Shown here piece by piece: positions 14,918-22,028 of a DNA stretch of 43,565 bases. The translations under genes were made by a program, and so were the position numbers. Each line of letters opens with the position of its first letter. Positions within the stretch are counted from its first letter, which is position 1. The DNA is taken from NCBI GenBank assembly GCA_934655875.1, contig CAKUHB010000022.1, positions 1 through 43,565 of the forward strand, in the 5' to 3' direction. The stretch comes from an uncultured Oscillospiraceae bacterium (GTDB taxonomy: Bacteria; Bacillota; Clostridia; Oscillospirales; Oscillospiraceae). The notes under the pieces are model-generated. The model was not told the DNA's origin. It saw only the letters and a program-made list of their open reading frames with translations, and searched no databases.

Positions 14918-17900
14918 TTACAGCTCCTCCGCCGGTGCAGCCGCACGCGGGAAAAAGACCTCGGATACAGCCGCGCCCTCCAGCGCGAAGCCGCTCTCGG
15001 GCGCGCGCGTCTTCGTAAGCTCCGTGATGGACAGCCCTGGTTCGATCACGCGCTGCGCGTCGAGCTTGCCGCCCAGATGCACGCCCGTCTGATACGCGGC
15101 AAAGAGCTGGCACGCCGGGCGCGCGAAATTCTGCTGATAGAGCGCTTTGTTCCAGATCGCCGCGAACACGACGCCAAAGCCCTTTCCGTTTTTCAGAAGC
15201 GTCTCCCAGACCTCCGTGTAGGAGATCCGGTCGCCCGGCGCGTAGCTCATGGCGCAGAAGGCGTTGTAATCCTCAAACAGCACCAGAACCGGCCGGAACG
15301 TCTCGCGCAGATACGCTTCGCAGCCGTCTGCGCCGTTTGCGGCGATGTATTCCCGCTTTGCCGTTGCGCGGCGCTTGAAGAGATCGCGCAGATACGTCAT
15401 CAGCGAGAGAACCTCCTCGTAGCCGGAATAGTAGCGGAACTGCGGATTCGTTTCTGCGGCGGCAGAGGCGCAGACAATGTGGCATTCGAGCTGCTTTTCT
15501 GCCGCACAGCGCAGGATATTGGCCTCCGCGGCGCGTGCGCCGGCTCCGGAAACGTCACTGATAAAGTAGCAGAACGTCTGCCACAGGCGCAGCGCATACG
15601 GTCGGATGCTGCGCGTGTACCAGCCGAGCGGCAGCGTGTCCGCAGGCAGCGCCCGGACGACCTCCTGCCGCAGATAGGCGGCGTAAAGCTCCTGCTTGTC
15701 GATGTAGCGCAGCTGCGGCGCGCGATAACCGGTCTGCGATGGCCGCGCCAGCGCGGTATAGGTCGCAAGGTCGGAGACATACGCGCTCTGGAACTGCACG
15801 ATGCTGCCGTTATAGACGGTAAGACCGCTGCCGGGCTCGCCGGTCGGCATCATCTGCGGCGTTGTGCCGAGATAGTTGTAGTAATCCGCGCGCTCCGTCA
15901 GCATCAGCGGGATCGCCGTTGCAAAGCACTGGCTCCACCGGCTGCGCATATCCATCGGCGTGTTCATGGTCACGATAAACTGGATGCCGCAGGCCATACC
16001 GTCGCGCAGAAGCTTCAAAAGCGGCTCGGCGAAGCGCTCGCAGCTCTCCATGAACCCGGCGTAATTATCGATCACGACGAGCGTCAGCGGCATGAGGCCC
16101 GCGCCGGACGCGCGGAAGACCTCCGCATCGGCGGCAGAAGCGTCGGCCAGCGCGCGTCTGCGCGTTTGCAGCAGCTCTGTGAGCTGCGAAAACAGACGGC
16201 TGACCTTTTCTTCCTCCTCCGGATAAACGATCGCGCCGCAGTGCGCCGTTGCGCGCAGCGCGTCGAGCCGGTGATTGGAGCAGTCGAGCGCGTACCAGTT
16301 CAGCTGTTCGGGCGTCTGCCGCGTACACAGCGCATACAGGATCGTCTGCACGAGCGTGCTTTTTCCGGAGCCCGCGCCGCCGACGATCAGTACGTTCCCG
16401 CAGCGCGGGAAGCGAAGCGTGAAGAGCGGCTGCATCTGCTGCTCCGGGTAATCGATCCTGCCGAGCACGGCGGTGTACGGCTCCGCGGGCGCAGCATCCG
16501 AAAGCGTTCCGAGTGTGATGGTGCTTTGCAGCACCGGCAGCCACAGCTTCCGCGCCGGGCGAACGGACGCGCGCTGCGCCGTTTCGGAGATGTATGCGAC
16601 GCACGCGTCGAGCTGCGAAACACTCTGCGCGCCTGGCGCGCGCTGCGCCGCGCGGCGGATGCGCGTACCGTCCAGTCCGATAAACTCGACCGCGCGCAAT
16701 TGCAGCTCCTCCGCCTCCAGCTCCGGCTGGTATTCCGCACCGGAATATCCGGACTGGAACAGCTCGAACAGCTCGTCGTTGCCGATCTGCATATAGCCGC
16801 GCCCGATGCGCGTGAGCGCCGCAGCCTCCGGCCGCTTGAGCATTTCCATGCTGTCCTGCCGGTCCTGCACCTTGAGGCAGAGCTTGAAGCGTGCGTTGCT
16901 CCAGATCTCGTCGTCCACGACGCCCGATGGCTTCTGCGTGGCGAGGATCAGATGCACGCCGAGACTCCGGCCCACGCGCGCCGTGCTGACGAGCTCCTTG
17001 ATAAACGCAGGCTGCTCTTTTTTGAGCTCCGCGAATTCATCGCTGATGATGATCAGGTGCGGCAGCGGCTCGGCAGCCGCGCCCTGCCGGTAAAGGCGGC
17101 TGTACTGGTCGATATGGTTGACGGCGAAGTCGTTGAAGATCTTCTGCCGCCGCCGGATCTCGCTCTTCAGAGAAAGCAGCGCGCGCTGCGTCTGGTCGCT
17201 GCCCGCGCCCGGCTGCCCGCTGCCGTCGGAGGTGGAGATGTTGGTGATCACGCCCGCCACATGCGGCGTCCCGCCAAACAGATTCGCCATGCCGCCGCCC
17301 TTGTAGTCGATGAGGATGAACGCGACCTCGTCCGGATGGTACTGGAGCATCAGAGAGAGGATGAAGGTCTGGATCAGCTCGCTCTTGCCGGAGCCGGTCG
17401 TACCGGCGATGAGGCCGTGCGGCCCGTGCTGCTTTTCGTGGATATCGAGATACACCGGCTGCGCGCCGTAGCTCACGCCGATCTGCGCGCGGATGGATTC
17501 GTAGGCCCGATGCGTCTTCCACTGCTTCAGAAGATCCCAGTCCCGGATATTTGTGATGTGCAGCATCTCCAGAAAGCCGATCTGATTCGGGATCTCGCCG
17601 TCGGAGAGCTCGTTGACCCAATAGCGGCTCAGCTGCCGGGCCATCTGCACGGCCAGCTCTGCCGGCACGCGGTCAAAGGTGACAACATCCGTCTCGCTGC
17701 GGTTCTCATCCATGCGGAACGCGCCGCAGAAGCTGTCGTCGGCCTGAATGAGATACCTGCACTCGTTCGGCAGGAACTCCATATGCCCATAAGCAAGCAG
17801 AAAATACACCTGATAATTGACGCCGTCCGTCAGATAGCGGTAGACAGCGTGGTTATACAGGATCTTCGGGTCGGTGCACAGCACCACGTACACAGGCAGC

Positions 17901-19498
17901 GGACGCTCTTCGGCGTCGGTATGGTCGGGCGCTCTGCTGCGGAATACGTCGAGCAGGTATCCGAGCGCCGCCTGATGCGCCGCGTCCGCCGCGGCCAGCA
18001 GCCGGTGTGAGCGGTCGGGCGAGAATGTATGCGGCAGCCAGCGCATCCAGCCGAACTGCTCCAGCTCCGTTTCGCGGAACAGCCCCATCAGCCGGACGTC
18101 CGTATAGCTGTGGAGCGCCGCGAGCTGCAAAATGATATTGTTTACGACGTTCTGCACGCGCGCCGGTTCGCCGATGACGCCCGTTACCTTATGACGGGCG
18201 ATCGGAAGCAGCGCAGGCGTCTGCAAGATCGTCTGATATTCGGTCTTCAGCTGCCCGGGGCGCTCTTCGAGCGCGTCGCTGCGGACGCTGAAGCGGACGG
18301 CGGGCGTTTTGATCATGCCCGAAATGTCCATTCGCCCGAGACCCAGCCGGACCGTCAGAAAATCCTCGGCGCGGATATTGCGGTTCCAGAGGCTTTCGGC
18401 GGCCTGACCGCCGGTCAGCTTTTCAAAAAGCTCTGCCGTGGACGGATATTGCCGCAGCAGCCGCTCCCGGCAGACCGTCTGCCGCTTCCGCAGCAGCGCT
18501 TCGTTCTTCTCCAGATACGCCGTATACGCCGTCTGCCGCGCCGATTCTTCAGCCGCATCCTCCTTTGCGTCATACTTTCGCCGCGCGAGCGACCAACCGA
18601 GGCCGATGAGCGCGCTCATCACGACCGACACGCCCATAATCCAGTAGCCGCCCGCGCCGCCGTTTCCCATGCGCAGCAGCATCGTCGTCAGCATCGGCAG
18701 CGGCATGGTCAGCGCCGGTCCGAGCACGAACAGCATGGGCTGCTTTTTGCGCGTCTGCTTCTGCGGCGGCGCTTCGATCACGATCTCGTCATCCGGCAGC
18801 GGCTCAAAAAAGCGCGGACTGCGCAAAAACGCCTCATGCGGGCCGCCATCCTGCGCGGGCGACGTTTCCGGCGCGCGGTAGCGCGGCAGCTTCACGGTGA
18901 CAAGCTCCGCACAGTTGACCGCCAGCAGATCCCCGAGGAAAACAAGATGAAAGCCGCCGGTGTAGATATGGCTGAACGGCGCGAGCTGCACGCCTTTCCT
19001 GGACGGCAGACGGCGGCCATCGAGATAGACACCGTTGCGGCTGCGATCCTCGATGACCCAGCCGTCCGGATTCCTTGTCAGAATAAAGTGCTCGCGGCTG
19101 ATGTAGGGACTGTCGAGACAGACGTCGGCCTGCTCCGATTTGCCGGCTGTGATCCGCGATTTTCCGCCGATGACGAACTTTTCAAATTGCAGCTCCTGCG
19201 GCGAGCCTTCCCGGAGCCACGCAGAGAAGGGCTTGCCGCTGCTTCGGAAAAAGCCGCAGACGGGCGCGCGGGTAGAAAGCCGCATGGAAGCGGCCCCAGC
19301 GTCATCGTCTGCGGCGAGTCTGATCTCGTTGGTCTGTAGCATCCGCCATGCGCCGTCGAGCAGCTCGAGCTGCATCCGGCAGGGCGGAACAGGCAGATAT
19401 TCGGATAATTCCAGCGTGTAGTTCCGGTCGTTCTCGGTCGGCAGCAGGATCTGGCAATACGAATCCGAGAGATTGAAATATAAAATGTACTGCTTCAT
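14918..19498 (-). CDS. essC: EssC-type FHA-FtsK/SpoIIIE motor ATPase of type VII secretion
   Basis: 1526 residues. Residues 1-90 are a degenerate FHA-like beta domain; 110-190 a clear FHA domain (SPYISREHFIL, DRSRNGVYLDG). Two membrane helices at about 254-276 and 284-305. Then a first FtsK ATPase with GTTGSGKSE (Lys about 705), ILIDYKGGGMANLF, IIISDEFAELKK and LATQKPSGVV; a second with VGGAGSGKST (Lys about 1046) and LVVIDNYAGF; and a third, degenerate one lacking a P-loop but keeping VLVLFEDYNAF near 1430. This is the EssC/YukB architecture and length, the motor that recognises Y-x-x-x-D/E substrates and drives export across the membrane. Its start overlaps the regulator gene upstream by ATGA. 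Confidence 0.95.
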   Translation of the reverse strand: MKQYILYFNLSDSYCQILLPTENDRNYTLELSEYLPVPPCRMQLELLDGAWRMLQTNEIRLAADDDAGAASMRLSTRAPVCGFFRSSGKPFSAWLREGSPQELQFEKFVIGGKSRITAGKSEQADVCLDSPYISREHFILTRNPDGWVIEDRSRNGVYLDGRRLPSRKGVQLAPFSHIYTGGFHLVFLGDLLAVNCAELVTVKLPRYRAPETSPAQDGGPHEAFLRSPRFFEPLPDDEIVIEAPPQKQTRKKQPMLFVLGPALTMPLPMLTTMLLRMGNGGAGGYWIMGVSVVMSALIGLGWSLARRKYDAKEDAAEESARQTAYTAYLEKNEALLRKRQTVCRERLLRQYPSTAELFEKLTGGQAAESLWNRNIRAEDFLTVRLGLGRMDISGMIKTPAVRFSVRSDALEERPGQLKTEYQTILQTPALLPIARHKVTGVIGEPARVQNVVNNIILQLAALHSYTDVRLMGLFRETELEQFGWMRWLPHTFSPDRSHRLLAAADAAHQAALGYLLDVFRSRAPDHTDAEERPLPVYVVLCTDPKILYNHAVYRYLTDGVNYQVYFLLAYGHMEFLPNECRYLIQADDSFCGAFRMDENRSETDVVTFDRVPAELAVQMARQLSRYWVNELSDGEIPNQIGFLEMLHITNIRDWDLLKQWKTHRAYESIRAQIGVSYGAQPVYLDIHEKQHGPHGLIAGTTGSGKSELIQTFILSLMLQYHPDEVAFILIDYKGGGMANLFGGTPHVAGVITNISTSDGSGQPGAGSDQTQRALLSLKSEIRRRQKIFNDFAVNHIDQYSRLYRQGAAAEPLPHLIIISDEFAELKKEQPAFIKELVSTARVGRSLGVHLILATQKPSGVVDDEIWSNARFKLCLKVQDRQDSMEMLKRPEAAALTRIGRGYMQIGNDELFELFQSGYSGAEYQPELEAEELQLRAVEFIGLDGTRIRRAAQRAPGAQSVSQLDACVAYISETAQRASVRPARKLWLPVLQSTITLGTLSDAAPAEPYTAVLGRIDYPEQQMQPLFTLRFPRCGNVLIVGGAGSGKSTLVQTILYALCTRQTPEQLNWYALDCSNHRLDALRATAHCGAIVYPEEEEKVSRLFSQLTELLQTRRRALADASAADAEVFRASGAGLMPLTLVVIDNYAGFMESCERFAEPLLKLLRDGMACGIQFIVTMNTPMDMRSRWSQCFATAIPLMLTERADYYNYLGTTPQMMPTGEPGSGLTVYNGSIVQFQSAYVSDLATYTALARPSQTGYRAPQLRYIDKQELYAAYLRQEVVRALPADTLPLGWYTRSIRPYALRLWQTFCYFISDVSGAGARAAEANILRCAAEKQLECHIVCASAAAETNPQFRYYSGYEEVLSLMTYLRDLFKRRATAKREYIAANGADGCEAYLRETFRPVLVLFEDYNAFCAMSYAPGDRISYTEVWETLLKNGKGFGVVFAAIWNKALYQQNFARPACQLFAAYQTGVHLGGKLDAQRVIEPGLSITELTKTRAPESGFALEGAAVSEVFFPRAAAPAEEL

Positions 19499-20091
19499 TC
19501 CGTGCGGCCCTTTTCACTCTCTTCAGCCTCTTTTGCGCGGATACGGCTGAGCGTTACCGGCGTGATGCCCAAAAACGACGCGACGTCCTTGAGCTGCATA
19601 ACGTCCTGTAGGTTCGGATACGCCTTCTGGAACCACTGATAGCGCACGAGCGCGGGCTCGCGCATAATCTCGCGGACCTGCCACATCTGCGTATACGCCT
19701 CCTCCAGCTTCTTCGCGTAAACGCGGAGGAATTCGATGGAGTTCGGCAGCTCCTTCATGATCGGGCGAATATCAAAAAACAGCAGATCTGCATCGGTCAG
19801 CGCCTCAAGATTCTTGTTGAGCCTGAACTCGTGCTCTATTCCAATCTCGCCGATGTGCGAATGCCCGTAGCGGTAAAGGATGCACTCGGTATACTCCCTG
19901 CCGTTTGCGTTGACCGTGTAGCCGCGCAGACACCCGGATATCAGGAAATAGAGGTACGTGGTGTCCTCACCGCCCCGGTAAAGCACCTCGCCCTTTTTCA
20001 GATGGCGGCGCTGCGCCATGGAGGCGTAGATCTGCCGCGTAGCGGGAGAGCGGATCTCCAGATAGTCCAGCAAGCGATTAACATCATCCAT
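19495..20091 (-). CDS. Crp/Fnr-family transcription regulator
   Basis: 198 residues: a cyclic-nucleotide-binding-like beta barrel (about 15-125; LKKGEVLYRGG, LYFLISGCLRGY) and a C-terminal winged helix with recognition helix LGITPVTLSRIRAKEAE (about 174-190). No Fe-S cysteine cluster is present, so it is not an oxygen-sensing Fnr. Being the first gene, overlapping essC by 4 bp, it most likely controls the cluster. Upstream at 20092-20160 an AT-rich stretch contains a candidate minus-strand promoter (TTGCGT, 16 nt, TAGAAT). Confidence 0.85.
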   Translation of the reverse strand: MDDVNRLLDYLEIRSPATRQIYASMAQRRHLKKGEVLYRGGEDTTYLYFLISGCLRGYTVNANGREYTECILYRYGHSHIGEIGIEHEFRLNKNLEALTDADLLFFDIRPIMKELPNSIEFLRVYAKKLEEAYTQMWQVREIMREPALVRYQWFQKAYPNLQDVMQLKDVASFLGITPVTLSRIRAKEAEESEKGRTE

Positions 20092-20506
20092 CGTCTGTTC
20101 TCCATTTCTGCAAAATTCTTATCTGCCTTCTAATATATTCTATTACAAAAAACACCATACGCAATTATCAAATGTTAAGAGCTGACACAATATGCAGGGA
20201 TTTCCCACCTGTCGCGGCCGGCAGCCAGCCGGGCCGCGGCGATCGTAAAAAAGGACGGCCGAAGCCGTTCTTTTGTGTATATGCAGTTTCTGCTTGCCGC
20301 ACGGCTTTGGAGTAAAATTGCTGCAATTGCAGCCCGTTTGACAGTGGCTGCATCGTTGATATCTGTGCCTCCCATAAAAATGCACACGCTGTTAATCACA
20401 CCGATGACAAGCCGAGAGGGGTAACAGCCGTGCCATTTGCCGCTGCGCGAAGTCTCTGGGTTTCACAACCGGCAAGCAGGGCAAGTGTTTATACACACCT
20501 GCAAAA
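20092..20506. other. Leader region upstream of the secretion cluster
   Basis: No gene with convincing support. A 74-codon minus-strand frame (20175-20399) begins plausibly (VCIFMGGTDIND) but turns into biased sequence and has no clear ribosome binding site. At 20435-20506 the plus strand is related to 21413-21490 (shared TTCACA, GGCAAGCA, GTGTT, ATACAC, ACCTGC and AAACG blocks in the same order), a diverged repeat discussed with the later copy. Confidence 0.4.
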
Positions 20507-20538
20507 CGCGAGGAAACGGACACGTCCGTTTCCTCGCG
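20507..20538. repeat. Long perfect hairpin sharing arms with the hairpin at 2131-2158
   Basis: 14-bp perfect stem (CGCGAGGAAACGGA with TCCGTTTCCTCGCG), loop CACG. Its inner 12-nt arms are identical to those of the terminator at the far end of the secretion cluster. Only a weak T-rich run follows, so it may not terminate well. Confidence 0.75.
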
Positions 20539-20599
20539 TTGCTTGTTGGGGAATGTCTTCCCCAAGCCCCTGAACACAGCCGTCAGAGTGGCTGGCGAC

Positions 20600-20619
20600 G
20601 CGCCCTTCGGGCGCTTTTT
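20600..20619 (+). terminator. Intrinsic terminator
   Basis: GCGCCC, loop TTC, GGGCGC followed by TTTTT. No intact plus-strand gene feeds it, so it probably belonged to a gene that was lost from this scarred region. Confidence 0.7.
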
Positions 20620-20682
20620 CTCTCCCAGATTTCGCAGGATTATGTAAATAACAGATTGACAGGATTTCTAATCTGTGTGCAG

Positions 20683-20784
20683 CCCATTTACAGTGCCCCG
20701 CTGACTTATGTGGCGCTGCTTCTGCATGGAGGCGTTGAGTCATATCCGAACGCTGTCGCAGAGTATAAGCCCTACGAAAACTGA
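20683..20784 (+). pseudogene. 3' remnant of a DUF6061-like gene
   Basis: The frame ending at 20784 reads IYSAPLTYVALLLHGGVESY then PNAVAEYKPYEN. It aligns with the C-terminal third of the intact 82-aa protein at 407-655 (IYNDPLAYAKLVLSGDPETY, LNAVTEYTPYEK). The N-terminal two thirds and a ribosome binding site are missing; upstream sequence is unrelated. It is convergent with the gene at 20875, exactly as in the intact module. Confidence 0.8.
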
Positions 20785-20793
20785 ATAAATGCG

Positions 20794-20824
20794 CAAAGGG
20801 GATGGCAGTCTGCCATCCCCTTTG
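20794..20824. terminator. Hairpin between convergent small genes, copy 2
   Basis: Perfect 14-bp stem (794-807 with 811-824 in the 20 kb block; CAAAGGGGATGGCA and TGCCATCCCCTTTG), loop GTC. It occupies the same place as the terminator at 664-691 in copy 1, but with different sequence. No strong T-run on the plus side. Confidence 0.65.
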
Positions 20825-20874
20825 CCGTTCTGTTTCTGGAGTATATATCCCTTAGTTTTGTCTTGTATCTATCG

Positions 20875-21069
20875 TCAGGCGGCGTTCTCGCCATTGGTGT
20901 CTTTATCCGTTTTTGACGTTTCCCGCGCCGCTTTCCATTCGGCAAACTCCTGCTGCCCTTCCTCGCTTTCATAGTAGGCGAGAATGTCCGGCAGCAGGAT
21001 TCTGGCAATGTTCTCGATCTCATGCTGCGGGATACTGCTGTTGTTGATGAGCTTCTTACGCCTGCTCAA
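20875..21069 (-). CDS. Small conserved protein starting MSRRKKL, copy 2
   Basis: 64 residues, paralogous to the 62-aa protein at 699-887: the basic start MSRRKKL, IPQHEIEN, ARILLPDILAY, ESEEGQQEFAEWKA. The tails differ. Function unknown. It lies just left of the XRE repressor/serine recombinase operon, which links the module with integrative elements. DNA identity to copy 1 looks high but clearly diverged, so this is not a recent duplication. Confidence 0.7.
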   Translation of the reverse strand: MSRRKKLINNSSIPQHEIENIARILLPDILAYYESEEGQQEFAEWKAARETSKTDKDTNGENAA

Positions 21070-21615
21070 GCTGCACCTCCGAAAAAGTATTTTGCCGCGT
21101 CCTTCTCCCGCGCAGCGGAGGAATGGTGTCTTGAGCGTCTTTTATCTCCCGTGTTTCTTTAACCTTCGCATCCTTCCTTTCTCATCCGGAAATGAAAATG
21201 CAGCCGCTTGTCAAGCCGATCGGCTAGTTTGCGCCTGCATGGTGTCTTGTATCTTTACGAATATAGTTTACGAAATATACTCCGCTCTGTCAAGCGACGA
21301 TTCCTGGTGCCGCATAAGAGCTTTTTTGTTAGTACAACAGCCATGCGCAGCCTCGATTCAAAATAGGCTCCGAATACAAAATGGTAAGCAAGATGAATCG
21401 GAATTCTGTCTTTCCGCTTGCCGCTGTGCCTGCCTTGTCAGCTTCACACTTGGCAAGCAATGCAGGTGTTCATACACCTGCGCAAACGCTTGTCAGGGAG
21501 AACCCCGAATCCCCGAACGGGTTTTGCAAAACCGGCTGTGTTTCTGCGGAGCTTTTTGCGCCCTTCCTTCGTCCGCATCGTCTAAAGGAAACAGCGAGAT
21601 TATGTCAAATGGATA
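21070..21615. other. Non-coding stretch with repeats upstream of the recombinase operon
   Basis: No supported gene. It holds a diverged copy of the inverted-repeat element (21198-21240, see 981-1020) and a segment at 21413-21490 related to 20435-20506. Within the latter, GCAGGTGT-TCAT-ACACCTGC (21462-21481) is a perfect 8-bp hairpin. The long plus-strand frame here that continues into the repressor gene has no ribosome binding site and would run through the promoter at 21616. Confidence 0.5.
21198..21240. repeat. Inverted-repeat element, copy 2
   Basis: Starts ATGCAGCCGCTTGTCAAGC and ends CCTGCAT, with an internal GCCGATCGGC palindrome. The ends match copy 1 (981-1020) while the centre differs. 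Confidence 0.5.
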
Positions 21616-21644
21616 TTGACTTTAATCCGTATATTGAATATAAT
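21616..21644 (+). promoter_or_regulatory. Strong sigma-A promoter of the XRE/recombinase operon
   Basis: TTGACT (21616-21621), a 17-nt spacer, and a perfect TATAAT (21639-21644). Transcription would begin near 21651, which places AGGAGG (21655-21660) at the very start of the message and decides the start codon of the next gene. Confidence 0.8.
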
Positions 21645-21671
21645 CAAGGAGGACAGGAGGTGTACGCAGCC

Positions 21672-22028
21672 TTGAAAATTATTGGGGAACGGATGCGGGG
21701 ATTGCGTGAAAGCGTCAAACTCTCGCAGATGAAGATGGCAAAGGAATTTGGAATCTCTCAACCCAGCCTCGCGCGGTATGAAATGGGAGATACAACTGTA
21801 CCCCCGGAGCTTCTATTGCAATACGCCGACTACTTCGATGTGTCTATGGATTACATTTTCGGCAGGACGGAGAATCCGAAAGGTGCAGCGTATGAGAACC
21901 ATGTCAACATCGGTCTGAACAACCCAGAGATGGCGCGGTTCGTGGAAATGTGCTTCGACCCAGGCTCGGTGATGAACGAACGACTGAAGGACACGCTCGT
22001 GCGGATGCTCTCGGAGGTGAAGCAATGA
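21672..22028 (+). CDS. XRE-family repressor of the integrative element
   Basis: 118 residues with an N-terminal helix-turn-helix (GERMRGLRESVKLSQMKMAK, then FGISQPSLARYEMG, ending YIFGRTENP), the standard HTH_3 form of element repressors, plus a C-terminal tail of unknown fold. The start is taken as TTG at 21672 because the promoter at 21616-21644 excludes upstream ATGs and AGGAGG lies 9-11 nt before it; GTG at 21660 would overlap that site. The gene ends in ATGA overlap with the recombinase gene, so repressor and recombinase are made together. It probably controls excision or integration. Confidence 0.85.
   Translation: MKIIGERMRGLRESVKLSQMKMAKEFGISQPSLARYEMGDTTVPPELLLQYADYFDVSMDYIFGRTENPKGAAYENHVNIGLNNPEMARFVEMCFDPGSVMNERLKDTLVRMLSEVKQ

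Noticed and set aside
15077..18010. Long plus-strand open frame of 977 codons
   Set aside because: It is antisense to the essC gene. Its Arg/Ala/Leu-rich, low-complexity product is the usual mirror of GC-rich coding DNA, with no family features or ribosome binding site.
20143..20399. Small minus-strand frames upstream of the Crp-type gene
   Set aside because: No ribosome binding site, overlapping alternatives in other frames, and no homologue pattern; kept only as a note.
21381..21671. Upstream extension of the XRE repressor to ATG 21381 or 21609
   Set aside because: The extension would be encoded across the promoter at 21616-21644, has no ribosome binding site, and its product is not family-like.
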